64,000 nt of DNA from Isoetes taiwanensis. Its lineage: Eukaryota > Streptophyta > Lycopodiopsida > Isoetales > Isoetaceae. Where the stretch lies: positions 1,051,020-1,115,019 of the forward strand of contig JAJEKV010000065.1 of the NCBI GenBank assembly GCA_021234155.1, in the 5' to 3' direction. The position numbers were made by a program, and so were the translations under genes. The notes under the pieces were generated by a model that saw nothing but the letters and a program-made list of their open reading frames with translations, did not search any database and had not been told where the DNA came from. Below are positions 24,301 through 37,376 of this stretch, in pieces (the first letter of the stretch is position 1; every line of letters begins with the position of its first letter).

Positions 24301-25480
24301 ATCAGGGCTCAAGTCGGGAGATCTCATGGAGGAGCTTTGTTCAAGCGGGGGTAAAACATGTTAAATCCGAGGTATTAGGCTCTTTAAGTTCTTCATTATA
24401 ACCTCATTGTACTCATATTTTTATTTATATTTTGCGAGAGGTAATCGGAAAATGACTGAAAGCTCTTGCCAAAGCTTCGAGTCCCAGATAGAGGAAGTAG
24501 CCTGACCTATCCCCAGTTGACTAATGAGGGCATTTCAAGTACATCATCTCTCCATGATGGTATAATTAAAATGATGCCATGTGGACTCAAGTCCTTGTAT
24601 TGCATTGTAGTGTTTGAAGGCCAACATATTATCAAAAGGGAAGCTAGAACAAAGCGTGGATAGCGAGGAATGCAATGAGAAGCAAAATTAAGCGATACAT
24701 AGTGCGATAAGGCTGGTCTGGCCGGTTATGGCTTTGGATAAGCTATTTGTAAGTATAAATTTGGTTTATAATGTAGGTTCGAGTTGAACACTAACATTAG
24801 TTTTGGTGCTCATTCTCACTAAGAAACGTCATTCTTTGATGCGGTACGCTAAAGATGAGCCTTGAAAGGGCCTTCTAAAACAAAGGCGGATCATCGCGAC
24901 CATCGGCGTGCATAGCTACTTAGCGTGATGAAAGGGGGGATGAAGTGTATCATTCATTGAGTAAATATTTGACTACAATGAACTAATTGTTGCGTCTGAT
25001 ATAATGCAATTAAATGAGAAGTGAAATGATGAAGAAGAAGAAGAAAGAGCAACGACTAAAGACTTAATATATTTTGTAATGTGCAAATTACATTGTGAAA
25101 TATATTAATTGAATTCAATTTAAATTTTTTATGCTTTGTTCTTATTATTTTGTGATTTTTTTGTTATATTGGTACATGCTCAATTCTATTTTTATTCTTA
25201 GATTTATTAAACATTTAATTACATATTAAACAATAATGCTTATCTACCATTATTATAATTTAATCGATATTTGTTTCTATTTTTTGAATTTTTAAATTTT
25301 TTTAAATATTTTATTCTCGATTTATTTTGTTCATATTTAATATTTATTAATACTAATGTAGTATTTGATAATAATGATAATAAATATTACTAAATATTTA
25401 TTTATATTAAATATTTGTTAATTTTGCATATGAATATTAAGCGTAAATTAAATCATATTGAATAATATTAAATAAATATT
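21301..25480. other. Degenerate region, no assignable gene
   Basis: About 4 kb holding several disconnected plus frames of 60-90 codons (22,102-22,357, 22,937-23,200, 23,634-23,873 and 23,940-24,131). The part at 23,690-24,010 is more GC-rich and gene-like (Arg, Lys and Ala-rich). None shows a catalytic motif I can name. Flanking by CG-motif clusters at 19.8 and 25.5-26.0 kb would fit a decayed DNA transposon, but no hAT dimerisation motif or other transposase signature is legible. From 25,080 to 25,490 the sequence is extremely AT-rich. Confidence 0.35.
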
Positions 25481-25494
25481 TTTTATCAGAATTA

Positions 25495-25995
25495 TGTCGT
25501 CGTTGAGCGGCGTTATGCTGCGTGGCCGCCCGCGTCCGTGGCGTCGTTGAGCAGCGTGTCTGTAGCGGGCAATGGCAAACGACCGCGTGAGGCCAGGTAT
25601 GAAAAATACGCGCCGACTGCTTGTCGTTGAGCAGCGTTTCACTTATGGCGACCCGCGTCGGCGCTTCTGGCTAATAGCGCCAGGCGGACATGATGGCGTG
25701 TACTTTTACGTGCGTTGAGCAGCGTTGCGAATCATCACGCCGCCCGGTACGTACGTATTTGCTTGTGATCACTCTGGCGGCGATGCTTGGCGTAAAGCGA
25801 CCGCATTATGCATAGCGGCGTTGAAACTGACGTCATGTAGGTAAACAAAACCGCCGGTTGCGGCATTATAGCGACGCACCGTGAACTATCGGCGCTCGGC
25901 GATAAAATGACGTCGTTTATGTCCCGGCGATTTTGGCGTCGATCATCGGCGATTACCAAGCGGCGTCGGGGCGTCGTAATAGAGCGTAAATAACG
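25495..25995. repeat. Third CG-rich motif cluster (CGTTGAGCAGCGT)
   Basis: About 500 bp with abundant CpG, sharply different from the AT-rich stretch on its left. The word CGTTGAGC(A/G)GCGT recurs at about 25,502, 25,546, 25,626 and 25,712, among many GGCGTCG, GGCGAT and GGCGGC words. The word is related to the GCGTCGTTAAGCG motif of the clusters at 1.1 and 19.8 kb. It is probably subterminal DNA of a hAT-like element; no ends are defined. Confidence 0.5.
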
Positions 25996-26726
25996 GGGCT
26001 TTGGTTTTGTAGTGCAAAGTGCCATTAAAGCGATTACATACACGAGCACTTTCGGACCATCAATAACTAGAAAGCAGCTCTATTTGGGATGAATAGACCA
26101 TTCTTGATTAGCGAACAATGCGCATCCCGAGGGAAAGGAAGGCGCAACAAATAGCCAATTAAAGAAAAGAGGAAACCAACTTACGTTACCCAAAACTCGA
26201 GAAAAATGTAGAATTAGCCCGAAGAATCAACAATGAATGGTCAAACACTCACCGCGGTCTTGAGCCTCGAGCTAGAATTTAGCTAAGGGTCTTAAGCCCG
26301 GCGCTCGAAGGGATGCACTATTATATAGGGGTATGCCACAACGTCTGAGGGTTGTAAAAACCCCTGTATCACGTGTTGAATTTTTCCAAAACCCCTTTTC
26401 GATACATCTGATTGCCAAAATAAGCCTAAAGGCAAAAACGACCCTAGATGCAGTATATATGCGGTTTAAAGGGGAAAAGCTCAAACCCTTTCGGGTCACT
26501 CCGTGGTTTTGTCGCGGCCAAAACTATGTAAACCCCTTGACTTCTGTGGGGATGACTCCCTAATGTGGAAACTTTTCCACGTCCCCATAATGTATTTAAA
26601 TTTTTTATTTAATTTTTCTCATTCTAATTAATATTGAACAGCTTATTGTTCCTAAAGATGGAAATTTTTCTTTTCCCAATTTTCGAGGTTCATGCTTGGG
26701 TTGTTACCCCAAGGTGAAGGTCTAAA
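25996..26726. other. Unassigned spacer
   Basis: No gene recognised. Short frames of about 75 codons overlap on both strands at 26,272-26,563 and are probably chance. The right edge is defined by the T-run that ends the neighbouring LINE. Confidence 0.4.
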
Positions 26727-29700
26727 TATTTTTTTTTTTTTGGAAGAGCGACAAACTCTTATTCAATATTCGGAAGAGTACACACATAGATCGGGGACGG
26801 GAATAAAATCTCGGACAAAGATAATCCAGCGAAAAGAGGTCGCGACCACTGTCTATGCATAAGATAAGATACTTAAATATTCCTCAAAATCAAAGCGTTT
26901 TTTCTCAAGAGCAAAGTGAGAACATAGGTATGCCTTCACCAATGGATCTTGCACCCTCGTGAAAGAAGTTGCTCGACACTAGCGACAAGCCTTTGAAGAG
27001 ATACACAGCGCCTTCTTTTCGAAGAAACTACAACAACCGGCTGAAGCTAAGTGGAAAGCATGTTCGCTGCTGCAAGGCTGTTGTTCAAAATTATGGAAGG
27101 ATAAATGGCGAGAAGCACTGGCGGCTGATTAGGCCACATGGAAGAGAGATAGTAACCATGACCAGGTGAACAGTCACATAGAAGAAGCGATTACTTTCAA
27201 GACTCTCAACTTGTCGGCAGAGCGGTGGGCGGGATACGAAATCGAGGATAAAACTTATGAACCAGCACATTAACCCTTGAGACATTTGTGGAAGGGAGTT
27301 GCCACTATAAGGTAGAAACTTTGGGATGAAACAATTTATTTTCGACTTCGGGACCACATGCAGCTTCCAGCGAGGGAGGGGAATCTTGTTATAACCAGCA
27401 GGGGGACAATGTCAATATCAACCAACTTTTGATATAACAAATGCACAAGGCGGCATGCATTAACAATTTGGGGACGGTCAAATAGGCACATCAGAAAGCT
27501 GATTGTGAAGAGGCGATGCATGGAATGTCTACCGACTTTTTGCCACATAGCTCACCCCCATCGAGATAGCATAAACTTGATGCGAAAAGCATCCAAGTCA
27601 ACAAGTGTTTAGCCTCATACAAGCACCAAGCTGTGAGAATACCAGCAAGACTCCAGCGGTGAGTCAATGGATGTCTGATGGCATGAGAATACGTGATTAT
27701 CTGGAATCCACCGCGAGAGAACCTACATGTGGACACACCTTGATTAATCTTAAATAGCACCACGAGCTGTCTCCCAGAATCGAGGAGCAGTCCCTTGAGA
27801 AAGGGGAAGCATTTGGATATGGGTGAAAGGTGATAAAAGAGACACCAAGGAAGAAGCTGCTCTAAGTTCCGGTTCCTTAAAGAGACCACCAGCGCCCAAG
27901 TGCTTGCGCCAATCAATCTCATTCAGTGAATGTACCATGCCTACCAAGTAGCGGCAAATGAACTTAGATATATCATAATTTACTCACGTAAATGAAAGTT
28001 AATCATACCTACTCCGGTAAAATCTTAGTTTGTTGATACATACATTACCAAGCGACATACAACTACACTGTCGATTACGCCCAAATGGGGGTTATGGATA
28101 ATTGCGACAACCTCTTGGAACTTTGTTGTTTTGTAGAGGCAAACTACCGGCCGGATGCCATATACACATGGTACATTTGCTAAGAACACGCTTGGCGACT
28201 ACTTATCCTCCACCACTTGGAGAAAGCTTGTATTCCACCAAAAGATGCTTATCACGGGCCTTCCACTATAACATCATGCATCAGACTAGAGATATGTATA
28301 CCTACAGGGAATGCCCAAGAGTTTAGTGGCCTTCCCTTGAGGAAGCACTCATGGATACTTCGTAAACCTGCAGGGAGGAACATCAAATCTAAGGTCCATA
28401 AAAGGCGGGGCACTTTAGCCACCAACAAGAACCCCGTGCGGGGAAAAGTCAACCAAAGCTTAACATTAAAGAGATTATCATCCACCATTACTTATAAAGA
28501 AATGTATCATCGGTATCTTGATTACACACACTTCTTGAGAACCATCTTCCATAGTCAATCCACGGTCACATGCATCTTGAGTAGCCGAGAGAGAGCATTA
28601 AGACAATACCTCTGCCACAATAATGAACAATAGCAGACAAGGGGACATCATGTCGAACTTCTCTACCAACCGGGAAACACAACAAGCGGTTCTCCACGAA
28701 AAACATGAAGTAAGCAGGTGTAGAAGATGGAGCTTCATAACATCTCCTCTAAATCCCAATGTCGGAAGGCATTTTTTATAAAAAATTCAATCTATATTGT
28801 CATAGGCTTTAGCAAAATCCAATTTGAGATATCTGATATGTGACCCTTTAGTGCCCAATACATCCCCTCATATGTTGCCTCCACATTATGAAGAATCACG
28901 ATTAACTGGTAAAAATCTTGATTATGTGAAGGAGATAGATTACGCCAAGATATCCCTCACTTTCTGCCCGAAGGCCTTAACGGGATCTTGTATTACCGCG
29001 ATGAATGCCAGTTATAGAGCGTAATTCGAGATGGTTTTAGGCTATTTGCATAGGAATAAAGAAATCACGGTCGGCGTTGATGACTTTATCAAGCTCTGAA
29101 TCGGCGTGAAACTCAAAGAAAGCATTGAAGATATCATCACCAAATGATTCAATGCGGCGGAAAAGAGCTCACCATGAAAACCATCAAGCCTAAGGCACTT
29201 ATTCTTCTTTAAAACAAGTCGTCGACAATAATGCCGATTCCAAGTGAACAGGCTGGCGTGGGAAATAATAGGATGTGGATCTTAGATAAAGCGCCTCCGC
29301 ATGTCCTCACGGAGGGTAAGTACGTCGTAAAAAAGGTGAATTTTTAAAAGAAGCTGCTTCAAGCGTAGGCATCCACTTCGAGCCATTAGGTAGAAATGGC
29401 GAAGATATGGGCTTGACGCACATCTTCTCCTTACTTAGCCCTAAAGTGAAAGCATCTATCTTCCAATTTAAACCAATCAAATGTGGCCTTAATGCGGGCT
29501 TGAGTTATTTGTATAGACTCAATGCTTCTTATTTCTGCCAATAACTCTTTCTCTTTCGAATACGATGCAGAAGGGGCTTGTGACGACACATTTGAAGCTC
29601 CATATACAAAGCTTGGTAACCCGACCTCACAGTTGCACAGGCTTCTAGCGTCCCCATTTATTGTAACAAAGAGTTTAAGCTGCTGCCAAAGCATCAACAA

Positions 29701-30600
29701 CCCGGATATACCTCAAAGGCGAGAAAATGTAAGAGGATCGGGCATGCACGCAGCCATCGATACCATTCAGGTCGACAAATATACCATGCTGCTTGGTAGT
29801 AGCAGAAAGCCATTGTGGATTGTGATCGGATATGAAACTATCCGGCATATTTGTCCTTTACCAGAAGTTATCCAATAAGCCCGGCAACTATTACATTATA
29901 ATAACCCGCGATCATCTTAGGCAGCTCTACCTAGTCGGTCCGACCATTACCACGTAAAGGCTGGTCTCCATCAGCAACCCTCTACCATTCTGCCGGTCCG
30001 GCACAAATTTGCCTCCAGCTTTACTCACGTTCAAATCCCCGAACAACACAGCACTACCTCACCACCATACCTATCCGCTTCAAACTCAACCATATTAAAA
30101 TCACCAACTAGTAGCCATGCTGCAGTATGGTGGCCGTTATAATCTTAGTCATTAAAGTGGCCCACAGGCCCTCGTGCGGCTGATGGATATTATACACATT
30201 CAGTGAAGGTTTTAAGAAACATTAGTCCTATCCGGGGAGGGTGAAATTAGGTCATGGGTTTTGGTCTACCAAGATCATAGCTCGATATCTTTGTGGCGTC
30301 CCCTTTGCTTTATCTCACGATGCTCCCATCGGTATCGAGGAAGTGAGGACCAATCCTTGACTAGGGTCGATTGGGGAAGAATGGATGTGTCATTCATCGA
30401 GTCTTTCCTTGGGATCATCTAGGCTACTTGGAGCGTAAATAACATGAGAACATAACCTCAAATGCACATAACTCCATCTCAGAAGGGGTGGCTCACCATA
30501 TCATGCATGCATGGAACATCAATAACATCAATATGGAAGAAGTCCTGCCAAGGCTTTCGGACTCAAGGGGAAATGGTGATAGTGCGAGGTCTCGAGTCAT
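26727..30600 (-). mobile_element. Decayed L1-type LINE retrotransposon, minus strand
   Basis: Read on the minus strand, the domains come in the order of a plant L1 ORF2. The endonuclease part shows VIYAPSSLDDPKERLDE (about 30,444-30,396), WLLVGDFNMVEFEADRYGG (about 30,117-30,061) and a SDHNPQW motif (about 29,830). The reverse transcriptase follows with the LKLDFAKAYDNID motif (about 28,832-28,790), a CFLKGRPLNSWAF segment corresponding to the GLRQGDPLSPYLF region (about 28,355-28,310) and a VDD-containing segment near 28,488. Near 27,925-27,864 the downstream DWRKHLGAGGLF segment matches the usual WxxVCxPKxxGGLG. A run of 13 T at 26,729-26,741 is the poly(A) end in reverse. All parts are broken by stops and frameshifts, so it cannot move by itself. 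The 5' limit is approximate. Confidence 0.9.
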
Positions 30601-31135
30601 TCGCGGAGCCGAGTTCATGGCGAGTTGAGGCATAGGAGGTATGAGCACGTTGGGTGAAGTCCTCTCCATCAGCCCCTCATGTGCATACTTTGTAGAATGG
30701 TGATAAGTCTTGGGACTTGGCGGTAGCTGCTTGGTGCATAATAGGGGGCTGCCTCACGGGTTGCATCTCCTAGTCACATTGGGCGGGGAGGGAGATCCTC
30801 CACAGTAGAGGTATGCATGCCCATCGCATGCTGACTAGAGGGAGCTCTTGTCGAGTCTACGACTCGAACCTCATTGAAGGTGGCGCGTACCCAGAGGTGG
30901 CGAGCCCATGCCTTGCCCACACACGTTAAGCCGACCATTAGGCTAGCTACTTCAGATCCTGGTAAGCTTTACACAAGATTATGGCCACCAAGCGATTACA
31001 ATGCATCCTTCACAAAGTGGTTGGGCCGGGGCCCACGAATGAAACAGTGTAATTAATGGTGTGTGGTCCAGTGTCAGGTTGGATCTTCACTGAGTGGTGG
31101 CCCGTTAAAATATCACATCTGTCACATCATCTATC
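30601..31135. other. Unassigned spacer, possible LINE 5' end
   Basis: No gene recognised. This may hold the 5' untranslated part or an ORF1 remnant of the neighbouring minus-strand LINE, but I see no nucleic-acid-binding motif to support that. Confidence 0.3.
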
Positions 31136-31175
31136 ATCACATCTATCTATCTATCTGTCCCATCTATCTATCATC

Positions 31176-31216
<41 letters not shown>
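31136..31216. repeat. (CTAT)n microsatellite
   Basis: A tetranucleotide tract of TCTA/ATCT units, interrupted twice (near 31,157 and 31,173) and then uninterrupted for about 40 bp to 31,216. Non-coding. Confidence 0.97.
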
Positions 31217-32690
31217 AAACCCCACAAAGAAATAGTGCAGATTGATAAAAAAACAGATCCCCATTTAGCAGAAGAAAAGCACGCTTTTTGGGAGCCTAGA
31301 ATGGGGGCAAGCCATAACCACATTGTGGATTAGTTATAGGATTTGAGGATTACTTAACTGGCAAACTTTCCAATCCAAGCGATTCCCATCATTGATTGAA
31401 GCCTTGTGATAGGGCACAACAGGCACATAACCCACCAAATAGGCAGCTGAAAATGGGGAACCATGCAACATCAATCTTTATTGGCATCTTTGAACATGGA
31501 TTGAGGGTTAGGATCGATAATCAAGCATGGAGGTAATATTCCATTTCGAAGGTCTTAGAACTGTGATAATCCGGTATGGAAGATGATAATAAAGTATAGG
31601 AGATGATAATGTCCGGAGCTATAGTTGCAAAATGGGTGAAAACTTACTGCGGAGTTAAAGGGATAACCCGCGTGCTTGCCCCTTACGGTGGATAATGGGC
31701 CATTTCGTGTATCTGTTGTAAGGGGACTACAGGGTGTTTATTCTTCATCCTGAATTATTAAGTACATAGTAGCCAGTAAGTAATAGTACATAGAGGGCAA
31801 CAAAGATAGTGCCCTATGTATTAACAATTCAATAGTGGATCATGGTTCCATAGTGGTTAATGTGGGGTGCAAAGATCACGAAAGGCCATTTATAAATATC
31901 ACGCATTGAAATAGTCATTGTACCTTTTGCGGTTAACATTATTATGTGATATATAAGTGTACACGTTTCAACAATGGGATGTTGCAAACGAGGGGCAATC
32001 ATGGTGACTTCTTTTAAAGTAGATAAAAAAATAGATACGGCAAACATCACTTATACCATTGGGAAATGTCATGTAAAGAAATAGGAAAAACAATGCACAT
32101 GGAAAGCACAAGTTGCCATATTTGCCTTTTGAGAAGCACGTCATCCTAATATCCCTTATTAAGACTATTGGCCTAGTGGAATGCTGGGAGGGTGGTTTCT
32201 CTAGAGGTCAATAATGTGGAGATGGAGAAATCATGTTCTAAATGGTGGCCATCAGTGCCCTGTCAAAGTCTCCACCAGCATATCTATGGCATGCAATCTC
32301 CCATTCTCTATTATAATGTGATATTGCGATGTCTCCGTACGAAGTTGGCATGACACAACCTGCAAAAGAGTGTCTAGTTCTCCCTCCATCCTTTTCTTTC
32401 TCTCTCAATACACTACAGAAGGCGATTGCACACATCGAGGTCTTCTTGGGGCCTGATTCAACGAGTTAGTTGATGGGGAAAAGGAAAACTGTAGGTTACA
32501 TTTTGAATTTCAACTACTTCTAACAATTGAGCGAGTGCCAAGTAGCATGATCGTGCTTTACGATAAGAACAATATTGGAGAAGCCATTAAACCATAGGAA
32601 GATAGTCCAATTTAGTTTACGTCATGCCATGGCAACATCCTTCTTGGGATTTATGGCGGCCCTTCACGAGCACACTAGTGTTGGGGAAAC
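31217..32690. other. Intergenic, no gene seen
   Basis: No coding segment, RNA gene or transposon motif that I can support. Only scattered short frames occur on both strands. Confidence 0.4.
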
Positions 32691-33731
32691 TTTTAGAGTC
32701 TATCAAAAAATCTCCTAATGTTCCCCTAAATGGTCGGATATTTCAAGTTTAACCCAAAATTTATCATTCTTGGGGTACTTTCCCATGGAGGGACGGACTT
32801 GGATGAGGTCAGACCCAGGTCGAAAAGTAATCGTCGGGATTACTTTCCGAATGAGGTTCTTAACCTCAGCCACTCAGGTTCTTTTCAGAAACCTGGAGGT
32901 TTTCTACCCATGGGAAAGCACCCTTATAAAAAAAATAAAAACCTTCTTTACCCGAGTTCTCCGAACAGTAGAACACACACAGGTCCATAATGCCAATGCC
33001 TAGATGCATGCATTTGCAATTTGCAGTCCTTGCTTTGCTGAAAAATTATCTACGTGGCAGATCGAATTGCCGAGTCAGCTGGCAAATCTAGATCTATCCC
33101 AAGTACATTCCCCAGCAGAAAACCCGCCGGCTTTCCGACTCCTAAAAGCCTGGAATATGCCACAAAAATATACGAAGCATTTTCTCACCACGAAGACACC
33201 ACCAAAACAAGCTGTAGAGTTTATGCTGTTGATCCTTCGAATCAAGACGCTCGCCTCCGAATTTGCATCGAACTTTGGCTTTCTGCTTGATTCGAGTTGT
33301 CCTGTTTTCTTTTACGCATTATCCTTGTTTTGATCGATCCGGTTCTTTCCAATTCCCTGTATCTTTCTTTTCTAGCTCCACGCTGCTCTGTAGAAAGATT
33401 TCTTTCAAGCTTTACTGAACTAGGTATGCAATGAATTGATGAATTTGAAGCTGTTTCAAAGTTCAAGAGCCTGTTTGGGAGTTTCTGCCTCAAATTAGAC
33501 GCGTATTGGTGCCGGTTATGATGATTGGACACCTCTTCTTTGGCGTGAGATTGCCTTCTTTGTTGTTCAATATGCCGCATAAATATTGTTCTAGTCACAG
33601 TGATCCTGATCTTTCCAAGTTTTTACAAGCTTTGCAATTCTTGAAAGTGAGATTTGGAACTCTTTAGCCGCAGAAGCTTTGCATGGTACAAACTATTTGA
33701 TTGAAGAAATGCAATCAAGTGATCCATCCCG
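32691..33731 (+). promoter_or_regulatory. Promoter and 5' leader region of the TPS1-like gene
   Basis: A good TATA-like string, TTATAAAAAAAATA, lies at 32,924-32,937, followed by CT- and AC-rich sequence typical of a plant transcription start (about 32,955-32,990). The first TPS codon is about 800 bp downstream, which suggests a long or intron-containing 5' leader, as known for Arabidopsis TPS1. A candidate acceptor, TTTCTTTTCTAG, lies at about 33,366-33,377. Short frames in the leader (33,004-33,333) are not conserved with anything I know. Exact start and leader splicing are inference. Confidence 0.45.
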
Positions 33732-35646
33732 ATGGTGCTTCCAAGAACAGCAGGTACCTCTAGCATAGACCCAATGCCTTATTCATCCTCCACCAGAAGG
33801 TATGAAGCCCCAAAGGTATTCGAAGATGAAGGTATTGGCCATCACGGGCAGCATAGAGGCCAGTCCCCTTTGCGATCTTTTCCAGATGACGTTCTCATTG
33901 GCGGTGGTTTTTCGACTTCGTCTACTTCTCGGGTGGGAAGGCTTCTTCGGGAGAGGGAACTAAGGAAAAATAATGGATTTCTGAATGAGTCTCATGCTGA
34001 AGATAGAGGATACCCATTTGAAGCTCTCGAAAGCAGTGGAATTGTGCCAGGCACAAAAGAAGTGACTGCTACAAAGGGAGACTCTTCAAGCACTAGTAGA
34101 AATGTTGGAGGGCAAGGTAGAAGAGAGAGGCAACGGCTTCTTGTTGTAGCAAACCGCCTTCCTGTTTCAGCCACTAGGAAAGGAGAGAATTCATGGGCTC
34201 TAGAATTGAGTGCAGGCGGCCTCGTGAGTGCTTTGCTTGGTAAGCAGTTCATGTCTTTTTGTAGGGTTCTCAACTTGTGGAGAATCAGCTCTTATACGGT
34301 TTGATATTCTCTTCCCATTATCTTAACAAGTGTCTTTGTGTTTCTGCAGGTGTTAAGCAATTTGAGACAAAATGGATTGGGTGGCCTGGAGTAAATGTTG
34401 AAGATGATAAAGGTCAGCAGTCTCTTTCAAAGGCTCTGGGGGAGAAGGTAAGAATGGCCCAGCTTATTCCTTATTTTGTATACATCGTTTTCTTTGGTAT
34501 TATCCCTTGAAATTTTTATACGGAATCAAATTCCCATGTTCACCAATTATCTAAAACACTAGAAGATCATAGCAAATTGCGATGAATATAAGTATTGTTT
34601 ATTAATTATCTATCTTAAACACTTGAATGCAGGATTTCATACCAGTATTCCTAGATGAAGAAACTGCTGACCAGTACTACAACGGATACTGCAACAATGT
34701 ATTATGGCCTCTTTTCCATTATATTGGTCTCCAGCAAGAAGATCGGTTGGCAGCCACACATAGTTTGCATTCTCAATATCAGGCTTATAAGAGGGCTAAT
34801 ACACTATTTTCAGCGGCAGTATGCTCACTTTATCAGGATGGGGACATAGTCTGGTGCCATGATTACCATCTAATGTTTCTTCCAAAGTTTCTGAAGGAGC
34901 ATGATAGTCGTATGAAAGTTGGGTGGTTTCTTCACACACCATTTCCTTCTTCTGAAATTTATAGGACTTTACCATTGCGCTCAGAACTTCTACAAGCAGT
35001 GCTGAAAGCGGATTTAATTGGGTATGTAGCAAATGAAGACAGTCATTTTCTTAGTTTTCTACTGGTATATGAAAGATGTTTGGCCCTGTGAATACCAACT
35101 CTCTACAGTAGATTATGTAGGGCTACTTAGAAGCAGTAAGTTCATAGATTTGGCCTACTTTTTTTTTGCCAATGACATGTAGGGCAGTAAGTACTTCCTG
35201 ATATAAAGGTAACCATGCACACGTTTAACTTGGTGATTGAAACAAAATGTGCCATAGGACGAGCATACATTGTACAGATAATGTTTTGGACAGGGTTATT
35301 TATTGGAACATCCAATTGATGCGCCCCATGGATTAAGTTCTTTTGATACTTATAACATTTGCAAAATTGTTACTTGAGTTTTTCAAGTAAAACAAGGCTG
35401 GACTTTTTTGGAGTATAAGTTCTGAAATATTATTGGCCTTTTTCTCATTTAACTTTACGTTACAAATATTACTTGTAATTTCCCGTCACACTTGCAGGTT
35501 TGATATTTTTACCTTGTTTGACATTTAACATTATTTTTGAAATCACCCTAAAGCTTTCAGTTAAAACGAAACAAGCATCTCTTTCATTTGCAAGTCTTGC
35601 CCCTTTAACTTGCAACTTCTGGTGGACTGATTTGTCACACGTGCAG

Positions 35647-36109
35647 CTTTCACACGTATGACTATGCAAGGCATTTTGTGAGTGCCTGCACACGGATATT
35701 AGGATTAGAAGGCACCCCACAGAGATTGTTGAGAGAACAAGACAAACTTACTGCATTATTAGCTGCGATGCGAAAGGCTGTCTATGCATCTATTCTAGAG
35801 TGTAAATACTCATGTGGAATTCTGGCCATCTCTATATAATTCTCAGTCATGAAATCCATGGTGGTGGATGTCAAATCGGTTTCATGTGCTGTGCCTTCAT
35901 AATTAGAATTCTGTTTTATTCCACTTCATTTTTTATAGTTTGAGAGGCTAAAGAAAAGATACTGAGAAAAATAACTAGATCTGTATGGGATGATTTTTCT
36001 GCTAGATGTTTTTCCCCAAATAATGATGTGATGTTTTGTCGTTTATGAGCCCCTATATGGATATAAATGTTTTATGTTGGTAAACTGTCTTCCTGTTATT
36101 ACAATACAG
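35647..36109 (+). other. Degenerate TPS exon 4 and site of lost catalytic exons
   Basis: The exon opens correctly with FHTYDYARHFVSACTRILGLEGTP, completing the split glycine codon of the exon ending at 35,021. It then departs from the family: the expected E-x-V-E-x-Q-x-x-L-T-R-x-A-A-F-P-I-G-I-D run is replaced by frame-shifted sequence and a stop. The remaining bases up to the next acceptor at 36,109 hold nothing resembling the IPQKILAFEKFL or LQIAVPTR segments. E. coli OtsA binds UDP-glucose phosphate with Arg262 and Lys267, which lie in the lost part. Confidence 0.88.
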
Positions 36110-37376
36110 ACCAGAGGCTGACAAGTCAGGTTCATGAAATAGTAGGCCGTATCAATGGGCGTTTTGGAACATTTACAACAGTCCCTATTCATCACCTTGT
36201 AAGCTTTACTCAGTCCACACCTTTGATTTGTATAAGTGAAATGGAGTAAGTATTTTCTTATTCTTTTTTCTGGTGCAACGTATTGATATTTCAGCTTGGA
36301 TTAGTCTTGCCAAAGTAGTAAAAGTTAGAGAAATGCTGTGACATTCTCTGAATCTCTGAAGATGTGGCTGCATTTCTTCACAAACATTCAAGTCTAGCAT
36401 TAGATGAATGAATATAATAAGAAGTCCCTTTAAGTTCAGCTAGGAACATCTTGCAAGAATGCTTATCACTACTTTCACAAAATAGATGTTGGGGAGAAAG
36501 GGATGAAAGTAACCACAATTTGTTTTATTATTTGTTATTGGATCATTTTGCAGGATAGATCACTCGAGTTTTATGAGCTATGTGCACTTTATGCCATTAC
36601 AGGTGTGTCTTCTTGCTTTTACAGTGCTTATCCATTCCTTGCATTTGTAAACAAGCATGGCGTTTTTACACAAGACAAAACATTTTGAGAAACAAGATCT
36701 TCAACGTGCTTAAAGATTAAAGAAGAGAGTTTAAGACAAGATAACCATTTATCTTATCCGTTGAGAGATAGAAAAGATTGATCTAAGTAATTACAGCTAG
36801 TATGACAGAAAATGAATATGTTTATTAACTTATGTTTTTGTCACGTGAGGGATCAATTAGTCCTGGATCATATCATGCAGTGCAAATGAGCAGCTTGCAG
36901 TTGCTGTTCTCTATAATAGGCGTTTAAATCATAATGAATAGAACAAGAATTATGAAGATTCAAATTTGGCTAGATAATCTATAAATTTCCATGATTGTTG
37001 TCTTAGATAAGATAGTATGCATGGACTCGTTGAGTTGAAGCTCGTGTACATAGTGTTTGGAAGTTTGGGCATGAATAATTTTTAACTCTTAATGTAGGCC
37101 TGATTGTTTTGTAGATGTACTGCTTGTGACATCTTTACGGGATGGAATGAACCTTGTCAGTTATGAATACGTTGCATGTCAGCGTTCAAAAAAGGGTGTC
37201 CTCATTTTAAGCGAGGTAAGCACGGCATGTCTTTGTTTTTGTTTTTTGCATTTATTTCATTGTTTGAGTTTATGCTTTCTGTCTCGGAATAATATGGCTA
37301 ATTTGGCACGAGCTATGAAAATCCACGAGAAGGAAAAGCTGCGGGAAAGAACGCCTCTAATCTATTTATATAGGTT

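Noticed and set aside
21700-24700. hAT transposase with BED finger and dimerisation domain
   Set aside because: The flanking CG-motif clusters invite this, but no BED zinc finger, DUF659 or C-terminal dimerisation motif could be read in any frame.
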